A stretch of DNA of 36,635 bases from Magnetococcales bacterium HCHbin5 (GTDB lineage Bacteria; Pseudomonadota; Magnetococcia; Magnetococcales; Magnetaquicoccaceae): NCBI GenBank assembly GCA_002753505.1, contig PEAG01000035.1, positions 1-36,635 on the forward strand, read 5' to 3'. Below are positions 24,395-31,918 of this stretch, one piece after another (position 1 is the stretch's first letter; the number at the start of each line of letters is the position of its first letter). Position numbers and translations under genes: made by a program. The notes under the pieces are model-generated. The model was not told the origin of the DNA, made no database searches, and was given only the letters and a program-made list of their open reading frames with translations.

Positions 24395-25251
24395 TCCGGC
24401 AACTGCTCCTGCTGCTGCTCTGCTGGCTGCTGCCGATGGCCGCCTGGGGGGGGAGCATTCACTTTACCGCCAACGCCCAACTGACCGCCCAATCCCAACG
24501 GCTCACCGGCCAGGCCACCCTGACCCTGCATGGAGAAGAGAGCCTGGCGAATGTCCAGGTGTGGGTTTATGGTGCCGGTGAACCCCAACAACTGATCCAC
24601 TTCCCGGACTGGAAACCGCTGCAAAAGCAGAGCCTCCACTTTGACCTGCCGACCGATCACCCCTGGCCCGGTTGGTACCATCTGCTGATGGAAATTCGGT
24701 TCCAGGACAGGGAAGGGGCCTGGTTGAACGCTGCGTTGGGGGTGGAATACCCCTTTGGTGCCGCGGTCCGTTCGCAGGTCATGCCGGCTGTTTTGCTGCA
24801 CGACCATCAAGTGGCCTGGCCCGCCACTCCGGTGCCCCAGCTCTCCCTCAGAACCACCACCGGACCCTACTGGCGTCTGCACCACACCCCGCTGACCCCG
24901 GCAGACAACCGCCTGGAGTTGCTGCCACAGGCTGCCGATACACAGCCACTGCTGGGATGGTCCTATACCCAGGTGGCGGTCCTCGATTGGGTGGAGGCGG
25001 GCGTACACCAGAGCAGAATATTTGAATGGCGCATCCAGACCGATCGCTTCAGCCCGACCTGGCAGGCGGTACAGGAGGGGCCAGCCCTTGCCGGGCAGGT
25101 TGCTGGTCAAGAGGGGCTCTCCGGTTGGCCCGGTCTGGGTTCTCTGGGTGCGGTGCCGGCCTTTTTGCTCGGTGTCCTGTTTACGGTTTTGGTGGGCTTT
25201 TTTTTTTATCACTGTCCGTGCCGCAAAAGGTCGAATCATAACCGATCATAA
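24376..25251 (+). CDS. exported membrane-anchored protein of unknown function
   Basis: 291 aa. Signal peptide at residues 1-26 (LLLLLLCWLLPMAAWGG), a beta-rich extracytoplasmic domain (ITFTANAQL-like start with alternating TLTLHG, VQVWVYGAG, FDLPTDHPWPGWYHLLMEI), and a C-terminal transmembrane helix (VPAFLLGVLFTVLVGFFFYH) followed by a basic tail. No family recognised. The gene overlaps the ABC ATPase gene and is followed closely by the large GT-C-like gene, so it may act with the transporter or the glycosyltransferase. Confidence 0.65.
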   Translation: MHSGRLIRQLLLLLLCWLLPMAAWGGSIHFTANAQLTAQSQRLTGQATLTLHGEESLANVQVWVYGAGEPQQLIHFPDWKPLQKQSLHFDLPTDHPWPGWYHLLMEIRFQDREGAWLNAALGVEYPFGAAVRSQVMPAVLLHDHQVAWPATPVPQLSLRTTTGPYWRLHHTPLTPADNRLELLPQAADTQPLLGWSYTQVAVLDWVEAGVHQSRIFEWRIQTDRFSPTWQAVQEGPALAGQVAGQEGLSGWPGLGSLGAVPAFLLGVLFTVLVGFFFYHCPCRKRSNHNRS

Positions 25252-25288
25252 TCTGGGTTGGAGTACCGTATGGCTGCTGACCCTCTGG

Positions 25289-27763
25289 ATGGCCAGCCAT
25301 ACCCGCCCGGACTACTGGCTGGCTCCCCTGTGGCCCAACGGGGGTGATATGGCCTCTCACCTGCTCTATGTGGGTGTGTTTCAGGAGTGGTTTTTGCATC
25401 ATGCCAAAATAACGGGCTGGATGCCGGAGGTCTTTGCCGGCTTTCCCGCCTTTCTGCACTATTTTCCCTTTCCCTTTATTCTGATCGCTCTGCTCTCCCT
25501 GGTGGCCGGTTTGCCATTGGCCTTCAAGGCGGTCATTCTGTTGCCCATTCTTACGCTGCCGGCGGCCATCTGCTGGAGTACGGGCCGCCTGGGTTGGCCC
25601 TGGGCGGCGCGTCTGCTGGCCGCTGCGGCCGGCGTCGGATTTTTGCTCAACGAGGGCAGTACCATTTGGGGCGGCAACATATTGGCCCAAATGGGTGGCG
25701 AGTTTGCCTTTGGTTGGGGCATGTTGGCCGTCATCTTCTACGTGGGTTCACTGGCACAATTCCAGCGGCAGGGGGGGAGGGGGTGGTTGTTGGCCGCCCT
25801 GCTGGCAGAGATGGCCAGTGCCATGAGCCACGGTTTCGCCATCCTGGTGGTGGGGTTCGGTTCGCTGCTCTATCTGCTGTTGGCAGGCGGAGGGTGGCGG
25901 GCATGCTGGCTGTTGTTGCGCCTGCACCTGCTCGCCTTTTTGCTGCTGGGCTTTTGGCTGCTCCCGCTCCTGGCCAACCTGCCCTGGAGCATTCCCAACG
26001 ATACGGCCTACTTTATCAGCCAAAAAATGTGGTTGAACGAATTGTGGCCCGCCAGCTTCTGGTGGCTGGGCTGGGGGTTGCCCATCGGGTTGATCTGGTT
26101 GGTGCGGAGCGGGCCGTTCCGCTCCGCTGGCCTGCCCTTTCTCGGCATGGGTTTGATCGGGTTGATCGGCTTTTTTTGGGCTCCCCGGCTGGGGCTGGCG
26201 GATGTCCGCTTTTTGCCCTATGGGCAACTGGGGTTTTCCCTTCTGTTGGCCGGTGCCCTGGGATGGTGGCTGGCAGGGGGCTGCCGGTTGCAGTGCCGTC
26301 TGCCGGCCACCGCCGCCGTGCAACGCTTTGCGTTGGCTGCGGCCATCCTGCTGACCGCAGGTCTGGCCAGCTATTGGGATCTCTCCATCGTCAAAGTGCC
26401 CGAATGGTCCTGGAATCTGTTTGCCGGTTATCAGGGCAGACCCCAATGGTCTTTTTATCGGCAACTGGCCAATCAGGTGCGGGGCGGGATGGATGAGCCC
26501 CGGGTGCTGTTTGAACATGATCTGGCCAACAACGATCTGGGTTCCACCCGGACCTTGGAGGCGTTGCCTTTTTTTGGCTCGCGCCCGGTTCTGGAGGGGT
26601 TGTATATGGAGTCGGCCATCTCGGCCCCCTTTATCTACCAGTTGCAGGCGGAGGTGTCGGCCCACCCTTCCGGGCCGTTGTCCCGTTATCCGCCGCTGGA
26701 GGGTACGGTGACGGCTGCCGTGCAACATATGCGCGAACTGGGGGCGGATACCCTGGTACTCCGTTCTGCCGCCATGAAAGCGCGGTTTGGCAACGATGAT
26801 CGCTTTCAACGCGAGGCGGAGATTGGCCCGTTTCTGCTGTTGCGACTGCGACAGGAGACGCCATTGGTGGCACTGTTGGATGTACCCGTGCAGGCCGAGG
26901 GGCGGGTGGAGTGGTTGGATCTGGCCTATCGCCGCTTTTTGCTGGACTTTCCTTATGTCGAGCGCAAGGTGTTTTTGCAGGCGGGGGAGAGTCTGCCCCC
27001 GCTGCCGGCCCATTGTGCCGGGGGAACGGTTCGTTTGGAGCGGTTGCAACGGGAAGAGATACAGATTTACACCGACCGGCCAGGTTGTCCCCTGTTGGTG
27101 CGCATGAGTTATCATCCCAAATGGCGCGCATTGAGCGGCGAAACCATATATCTGGTGGAGCCGTTTTTTATGCTGCTTTTTCCCAGGGGGGAGCAGGTAA
27201 CGTTGGCCTATCTGCCCAATGGAGCCGACCAGATGGGGGTGTTGTTGACCGCTTTGGGTGGGGTCTGGCTGCTTGTGTTGCTGATGCGGTCGGTTGGGAG
27301 CCCCTGTCAAACCGTTTCGCCACCGGTTGCCGTGGCCGGTTATCCGTTGGGGATGGGGTTGGCTGCCGTGTTGTTGCTGGCTGGTTGGTGGTATGGCCCG
27401 GATCGGGGCTATCAGGCGGGTCATGCGTTGTTCAATCAGGGTCGTTTTACCGAGGCGGCGCAACTGCTGGATCAGGCGGTGGAGGAGCGGCGGGGTTGGT
27501 CCCGGCACGGTGAGGCCCTTTTCTGGGCGGGGATGGCCTGGGAACGGGGGGGGCATCTCCAGGAGGCGGCCTGGCGTTATCATCGGTTGATGGAACGCTA
27601 TCCGGCGGGCATGTTCACGGCGGAGGCCATCCATCGATTGATTGGGTGGTATCGGCAGCAGGGGGAGGTTGTGCAGGCGCGCAGGCTGCTGGATCATCTG
27701 AAGAGCCACTATCCGGCCTCCCGTTGGTTGCGTCGCACGCTGGCGGTGGTTTCTGCGCCGTGA
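25289..27763 (+). CDS. polytopic GT-C-like membrane protein with C-terminal TPRs
   Basis: About 824 aa from the ATG at 25289. The start is uncertain: a hydrophobic segment just upstream in frame (STVWLLTLWM) looks like the first membrane helix, but no ATG, GTG or TTG lies between the GTG at 25172 (80-nt overlap with the previous gene) and 25289. Roughly ten to twelve membrane helices fill the first half. The first loop carries WPNGGDMASHLLY and then PEVFAGFPAFLHYFPFPF, the pattern of GT-C-type glycosyltransferases and related large membrane proteins with an acidic residue in the first extracytoplasmic loop. A long soluble domain, one more helix near residue 690 and two or three TPRs (HALFNQGRFTEAAQLLDQAVEE) follow. 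Such enzymes transfer sugars from polyprenyl-phosphate donors. Together with the GT2 next door it could glycosylate the fibre. Confidence 0.65.
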   Translation: MASHTRPDYWLAPLWPNGGDMASHLLYVGVFQEWFLHHAKITGWMPEVFAGFPAFLHYFPFPFILIALLSLVAGLPLAFKAVILLPILTLPAAICWSTGRLGWPWAARLLAAAAGVGFLLNEGSTIWGGNILAQMGGEFAFGWGMLAVIFYVGSLAQFQRQGGRGWLLAALLAEMASAMSHGFAILVVGFGSLLYLLLAGGGWRACWLLLRLHLLAFLLLGFWLLPLLANLPWSIPNDTAYFISQKMWLNELWPASFWWLGWGLPIGLIWLVRSGPFRSAGLPFLGMGLIGLIGFFWAPRLGLADVRFLPYGQLGFSLLLAGALGWWLAGGCRLQCRLPATAAVQRFALAAAILLTAGLASYWDLSIVKVPEWSWNLFAGYQGRPQWSFYRQLANQVRGGMDEPRVLFEHDLANNDLGSTRTLEALPFFGSRPVLEGLYMESAISAPFIYQLQAEVSAHPSGPLSRYPPLEGTVTAAVQHMRELGADTLVLRSAAMKARFGNDDRFQREAEIGPFLLLRLRQETPLVALLDVPVQAEGRVEWLDLAYRRFLLDFPYVERKVFLQAGESLPPLPAHCAGGTVRLERLQREEIQIYTDRPGCPLLVRMSYHPKWRALSGETIYLVEPFFMLLFPRGEQVTLAYLPNGADQMGVLLTALGGVWLLVLLMRSVGSPCQTVSPPVAVAGYPLGMGLAAVLLLAGWWYGPDRGYQAGHALFNQGRFTEAAQLLDQAVEERRGWSRHGEALFWAGMAWERGGHLQEAAWRYHRLMERYPAGMFTAEAIHRLIGWYRQQGEVVQARRLLDHLKSHYPASRWLRRTLAVVSAP
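27615..27763. other. 149-bp antisense overlap of two coding 3' ends
   Basis: The GT-C gene ends at 27763 and the GT2 gene, on the other strand, reads on to 27615. The GT-C side codes recognisable TPR sequence, so the overlapping part of GT2 is probably a read-on extension created by loss of its original stop. No terminator separates the convergent genes. Confidence 0.7.
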
Positions 27764-28691
27764 GGCCCACCTTTTCCGCAATCAGATAGGGGGGGCGTTG
27801 TTGTAATTCCCGATAAATATTGGCCAGGTACAGGCCGATCACGGCCAGGCCCAGCAGGATGCAGCCGCTGCTGGAGAGTATGATCACGGTCAGGAAGGCG
27901 AGGGCGGCGGTGGGTTCGGTCGGCAAGTTGTCGGGGTTCATCTGGCCCAGCAGCAGGGCGGCCAGCCACAGGAGTATGGCCAGTATCGGGAGGAGGGTTA
28001 ACGGCAAAAAGCTGAAGGCGGTGATGGCCCGCAGGGCGTAGGTGGTGAGTTTCCAGTATCCCCAGCGGTTGTTGTGGTCGGGGCGGCGTTTGGGGACGGC
28101 AAAGGGGAGGGTGGTTTGTGGAAATCCCACCCAGCAGCTGAGTCCCCGCATGAAGCGGGTGCGTTCCGGCAGTTGTTCGGTCAGGATATGGACCACCTGT
28201 TGATCCAGCAGCTTGTAGTCGGAGGCCATGGTCAGGGGCAGGCCGGAGAGGTGGCTGAACAGGGTATTGAACAGCTGGGAGAGGCGGTTGTGCAGCCAAT
28301 TTTTGGGTTGTTTTGACACTTTGATGGCGTGGACGATGCGGGCTCCGGCGCGCCAGGCCTGATAGAGGTCGGGGATCAGGGCCGGGGGGTGTTGCAGGTC
28401 GGCATCCATGGTGATCACGGCCGGGCTGTGGGCGTGGCGCAGGCCGGCCAGCAGGGCGGCCTCTTTGCCAAAGTTGCGGGACAAGCGCAATCCTTTGATG
28501 CGGGGATCCTGTTGGTTGGCCTGTTTGATCTGGTCAAAGGTGTTGTCCCGGGAGCCGTCGTCCACCACGATGATTTCGTAGTGTTCGCTCACCTGTTGGA
28601 GGCTGCTGGAGAGGCTGGCCAGGGTTTCCCGCAGCAGCAGCCCTTCTTCAAAGGCGGGGATGACCACGCTGAGCATGTTGTCTGATTTCAC
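27615..28691 (-). CDS. GT2 glycosyltransferase, polyprenyl-phosphate (DPM/ArnC-like) type
   Basis: 358 aa from a GTG at 28691 with AGGAAG 5 nt upstream; an ATG is five codons inside. The GT-A core starts LSVVIPAFEEG, with VVDDGSRDNT and the metal-binding MDADLQHPP, the typical pattern of dolichol/undecaprenyl-phosphate sugar transferases. Two C-terminal membrane helices (FLPLTLLPILAILLWLAALLLG; AALAFLTVIILSSSGCILLGLAVIGLYL) match the GtrB/ArnC/DPM1 class, which loads a sugar onto the lipid carrier on the cytoplasmic side. The last 49 codons run antisense into the end of the GT-C gene and are Pro/Ala/Asp-rich without family likeness. The product could supply the sugar donor for the GT-C-like protein. 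Confidence 0.87.
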   Translation of the reverse strand: MKSDNMLSVVIPAFEEGLLLRETLASLSSSLQQVSEHYEIIVVDDGSRDNTFDQIKQANQQDPRIKGLRLSRNFGKEAALLAGLRHAHSPAVITMDADLQHPPALIPDLYQAWRAGARIVHAIKVSKQPKNWLHNRLSQLFNTLFSHLSGLPLTMASDYKLLDQQVVHILTEQLPERTRFMRGLSCWVGFPQTTLPFAVPKRRPDHNNRWGYWKLTTYALRAITAFSFLPLTLLPILAILLWLAALLLGQMNPDNLPTEPTAALAFLTVIILSSSGCILLGLAVIGLYLANIYRELQQRPPYLIAEKVGLTAQKPPPACDATNGRPDSGSSDDPAACAPAQPPPAADTTQSIDGWPPP

Positions 28692-28730
28692 CGGGTCTTC
28701 CTTTCAGCGTTGTTTTTGCTGTTAAAACTA

Positions 28731-29172
28731 TTGCAGGGGTCCGGGGACCGTCACGGTCCCCGGTGGGGTGCAGGGGCAAAGCCCCTGCATGTAACGGGCG
28801 CGCTTTCACAGAAGCCCATTTGCGCAGCAAATGGGCGCAGCGCGCCCAAAACGCCCCGCAGGGGCACTGCTGGAGGGCGGCAGCCCGACCGAACGCTGGC
28901 CAAGTTTGGGAGGGTTTGGAAAAAAAACATTCCTGGCCTTGTATCAGAAAAAAAACTGCATATCCGAAGCTTCTGGTTTCTCATCCAAGCATTTTCCATG
29001 ACATAACCGTGCGCGTCGGGCTGCCGCCCTCCCAAGGTCGCCCCTGCGGGGCGGTTTTGTGCGCGTTGCGCCCATTTTCTGCGAAAATGGGCTTTGGGAA
29101 AACGCGCCGTTCATGCAGGGGCTTTGCCCCTGCACCCCACTGGGGACCGTGACGGTCCCCAGGCCCCTGCAA
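28731..29172. repeat. 442-bp long inverted-repeat element, copy B
   Basis: Same size and layout as the copy at 3261-3702: outer arms 28731-28789 and 29114-29172, inner palindromes 28814-28836 and 29070-29092, GC-rich blocks, and an AT-rich centre near 28950. Relative to copy A, AA has become CC in one side of the inner palindromes and TT has become GG in the other, so pairing is kept. The right arm has CTGGGG...CCCCAG where copy A has CCGGGG...CCCCGG, again a matched change. It lies upstream of the GT2 gene. Confidence 0.85.
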
Positions 29173-29199
29173 TTGTATAAAAGAAGATCGCAATCACGT

Positions 29200-29264
29200 T
29201 AGCGCATATGGGGCTTTGCCCCTGCACCCCACTGGGGACCGTGACGGTCCCCAGACCCCTGCAA
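29200..29264. repeat. partial repeat unit (right arm only)
   Basis: A third, reverse-oriented copy of the outer arm, GCGCATATGGGGCTTTGCCC followed by the ACCGTGACGGTCCCC palindrome, separated from copy B by about 27 nt. It carries the same GCGCATATG edge that appears inverted in the tandem array at the right end of the window. Confidence 0.8.
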
Positions 29265-29301
29265 TCGTTCAAAGGAAGACCGCAATCCTGTTGGCGCATA
29301 T

Positions 29302-31155
29302 TTAGGGTGCCGACGCAGCCGGTTCTCCGGCAATCACATGAGCCGTCTCCAGAAAGGTGGCAAGTTTTTCTCCCAGCATGTGCGCGCCATGAATATTAAA
29401 ATGCACGTCATCATAATAGGTTGTGACATCCTTTGGCAACTGCTGATCGGTGTCAAAACAGGGTATCTGCGCGCTGCGGCAAAAAGAGAGGGTGACATCG
29501 TTATAACGGGCCAACAAACGGGCCATCACCCGGGCCGAATAATAGTGTGTCGCTGGCTGGGAACCAAAAAAATTGTGATCCACGGAACCAAACCAGAGCA
29601 ACGCCTCCTCTGCAGGCGACATTGCCGTTTTGTAAAGCGTGCCTTGTGTCATCAACACCAACGGCACCCCGGCCGTTTTGGCCATCTGTGCCATGCGGGC
29701 TAAATTGTCGCGGAAAGGCTCCAGGCACTGCCCAATATCGGGCTCGGTATCGACCAGGATCGCCTGCTGGCGTCGCTGACGTTGCTCCTGATAGAACAGA
29801 CCGGCCGCATCCTGCACCACATAGGGGCCTGCAGGGTTGCGCTGCACGGCCCTGTCTCCCATGGCCACCCGACGCCACAACCGTTGCCATTGCCAAAGCC
29901 CCAGATCAGACCAGTCAATCTGCGCAAAGACATGACGGCGATAGCTGGCCGGATAACCTGGCTCGGCGGCCAGACGGGCGTTATCCCGTATCGCGGCAAG
30001 GCCGCCGGAGATGCAGAGGTTCAGATCGTTGATCCCAGCCATGACCAGCAGCCAATGCGGCTTGATCTCCCGCAGGTGGGCCTCCACCTGGACCAGATGG
30101 CCAAAGCTGTTGAGACCGGATTTGCCGCTGTTGCCCACCCAAACCCGGCGACGACGGGAAAGTTGTGACTGTAGCTGTCGCGTCCAAACATCGGTATCAT
30201 CCAGAAAGAGACACTCCGTCGTGCTGCCCCCGATCGCCAACCCTTTCATCACCCCCGCCTCCCGGGGCAGGGGATCTCCTCGCAATCCTATATCATTGAT
30301 GCTGAAGTGAGATTCCCGATAGTCCACCCCCGGCATGATGCCCGCTGCGGGCACGAAGCGGCTGCTGCTGTTGGGTGCAAACAAAAAATGGCGCACCGGC
30401 ACCGAGCCGACTCCCCAGCGCAGCAGAGCCTCGCCGGCCAGTATGGCCAGGGTGAGGGAGAGCAGCAGCAGGCTGCCGTTGACAGGCCATCGCCAGAGCA
30501 AAGCCAATACCAGCAGGCCAGCGGTCACTCCCGGCAACCAGGCTGCATCGTTGCAGTGGCCGGGTGACAATTGAAACGGTTCAGCCCATGGTCGGACATG
30601 TTGATCATAGTGTGCCTGGGTATGGTGACAATAGGCTGCTGTGACCAACGCCTGGGCAGCTTCAGGCTGATCCGTATCCTGGTAGAGTCGGAGCAGTGAG
30701 CCGTCAAAACGCGCCTGTTGTTCCGGTTCCAGCGCGAGGTCACGGGCCTGCTGCAGGTAGGCCAGGGCCTGTTGGTTATTGCCTTGTTGTTGCCAGGCGT
30801 TGGCGATATAGGAGAGATAGTTGGCCGCATCCTGGAGGCGTCCCTCGGCCAGATGAAACCGCCTGTTCTCCTCAAGGTAGGGGATCGCTGCAGCAAAGTT
30901 GCCGGCCGCCAGCAGGGCAAAGCTGAGTTGATGGCGGGCGACCGCTGCCTGCATCGGTTGTCCAGCCCGCAAATACAGACCGATGGCCGTTTTGAAGGGG
31001 GGGATGGCGGCTTCGTAGTGGTGGTGGTCGTACAGAAGATTGCCCTGTGCGGTCAACGAGTCGGCCTCGCTGGCAGCGACAGAGGTCAGGGGGAGGAGCA
31101 GAAAAAACAGGGTGCAGAGTATGGGCAGCAACGGTCTGGTATCCGATGGCGTCAA
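29302..31155 (-). CDS. TPR and SGNH-hydrolase-type membrane protein
   Basis: 617 aa from a TTG at 31155; no better start is seen. A signal peptide (about 1-28) precedes three to four TPRs (30-175), two membrane helices (about 208-245) and a soluble SGNH/GDSL domain. The SGNH blocks are GGSTTE (309-314, catalytic Ser block), GNSGKSG, GIND (374-377, the Asn block) and DDVHFN near 590 (Asp/His). Such domains act as esterases, or as O-acyltransferases on glycans and peptidoglycan. Its closeness to the glycosyltransferases suggests trimming or acylation of a surface glycan; this is inference. An inverted repeat lies 77 nt upstream of its start. Confidence 0.75.
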   Translation of the reverse strand: MTPSDTRPLLPILCTLFFLLLPLTSVAASEADSLTAQGNLLYDHHHYEAAIPPFKTAIGLYLRAGQPMQAAVARHQLSFALLAAGNFAAAIPYLEENRRFHLAEGRLQDAANYLSYIANAWQQQGNNQQALAYLQQARDLALEPEQQARFDGSLLRLYQDTDQPEAAQALVTAAYCHHTQAHYDQHVRPWAEPFQLSPGHCNDAAWLPGVTAGLLVLALLWRWPVNGSLLLLSLTLAILAGEALLRWGVGSVPVRHFLFAPNSSSRFVPAAGIMPGVDYRESHFSINDIGLRGDPLPREAGVMKGLAIGGSTTECLFLDDTDVWTRQLQSQLSRRRRVWVGNSGKSGLNSFGHLVQVEAHLREIKPHWLLVMAGINDLNLCISGGLAAIRDNARLAAEPGYPASYRRHVFAQIDWSDLGLWQWQRLWRRVAMGDRAVQRNPAGPYVVQDAAGLFYQEQRQRRQQAILVDTEPDIGQCLEPFRDNLARMAQMAKTAGVPLVLMTQGTLYKTAMSPAEEALLWFGSVDHNFFGSQPATHYYSARVMARLLARYNDVTLSFCRSAQIPCFDTDQQLPKDVTTYYDDVHFNIHGAHMLGEKLATFLETAHVIAGEPAASAP

Positions 31156-31231
31156 TGATGTTTTTCTTTAGTGTCGCGACCGCGTTGATCGAGTATAACC
31201 GCTGGGGGGATTTGTAGGCAAACGCTTATGG

Positions 31232-31260
31232 AACCCGGGGAAGATAATCTTCCCCGGGTT
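31232..31260. terminator. perfect hairpin downstream of the DUF1353 gene
   Basis: AACCCGGGGAAGA and its exact complement are separated by TAA: 13-bp arms. It lies 27 nt beyond the stop of the leftward DUF1353 gene and before the start of the next leftward gene. No T-tract follows on either strand, so it may need other factors or serve as an mRNA 3' barrier. Confidence 0.5.
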
Positions 31261-31287
31261 GTTGAACAGTGAACAGTGCCAACCAGA

Positions 31288-31716
31288 TCAGGGCTGACAT
31301 CCCTCCGGTGCCACGGTGGGCGGTCGTCTGGAGGCGGGGTCGGCCGCGTGTTTGGCAAACAGCCGTACCCCCTGGTACACCCACCAGGCCCGCAACCGCC
31401 ACATGCCATCCTCTATGCAGATGCGTTGCAAAATCCGGTCTGCCTGATCTTTGGTTGTCTCAGGATCAAGCAACTTTTCCCGCATGAGTTGATACAGAGC
31501 ATCATGCACCAACGACCCACGCATGAAGGTCAGGGTGTCGATGGTTGGCCCGGACGGTCCATCCCAGGCATATCCTTCGAGAATGGTCAGATTTCCCGCC
31601 AAATCCAGCGTGATATACTCGGTGCTGACCGGGGCTGTCGGTATAATATCAATAACTTCTGTATAATCTTTTATCAGCTGGTATTTGTATCCGCCGTTGT
31701 ATGTAATGCATTTCAT
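31288..31716 (-). CDS. DUF1353-family protein
   Basis: 142 aa from the ATG at 31716, with GGGAG 10 nt upstream; an ATG 36 nt further upstream is in frame but has no ribosome binding site. The family core is clear: EYITLDLAGNLTILEGYAWDG, GPTIDTLTFMRGSLVHDALYQLMRE. DUF1353 proteins are small, often carried by phages and mobile elements, with unknown function. The local sequence upstream is much more AT-rich than the rest of the window, which hints that this gene was acquired. It has a separate promoter. Confidence 0.82.
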   Translation of the reverse strand: MKCITYNGGYKYQLIKDYTEVIDIIPTAPVSTEYITLDLAGNLTILEGYAWDGPSGPTIDTLTFMRGSLVHDALYQLMREKLLDPETTKDQADRILQRICIEDGMWRLRAWWVYQGVRLFAKHAADPASRRPPTVAPEGCQP

Positions 31717-31810
31717 CTGTTTTTTCTCCCGAGCAGCGTCTGCGTTGTTCATTCTATTTGTTGATTTATCCAACGGTATTGGACAATACAAGATTGGCAA
31801 AAAGATAAAA

Positions 31811-31839
31811 ATAATATTTTTTTGCGCTTTCAAAATCAA
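31811..31839 (-). promoter_or_regulatory. sigma-70-like promoter for the DUF1353 gene
   Basis: On the minus strand TTGATT (31839-31834) and TATTAT (31816-31811) are separated by exactly 17 nt, in an AT-rich stretch. The expected transcript start near 31804 leaves a leader of about 90 nt. Confidence 0.5.
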
Positions 31840-31883
31840 CAAAAATATGATCAAAACACCAAAACATCTGCAATGGATCCCAT

Positions 31884-31914
31884 GCAGGGGCTTTGCCTTG
31901 ACATGACCGTGTGG
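31884..31914. repeat. diverged fragment of the repeat family
   Basis: CATGCAGGGGCTTTGCC followed by TGACATGACCGTGTG joins two pieces that are separate in the large elements (the right outer arm and the ACATAACCGTG segment of the centre). It looks like a deletion remnant. Confidence 0.5.
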
Positions 31915-31918
31915 TTTG

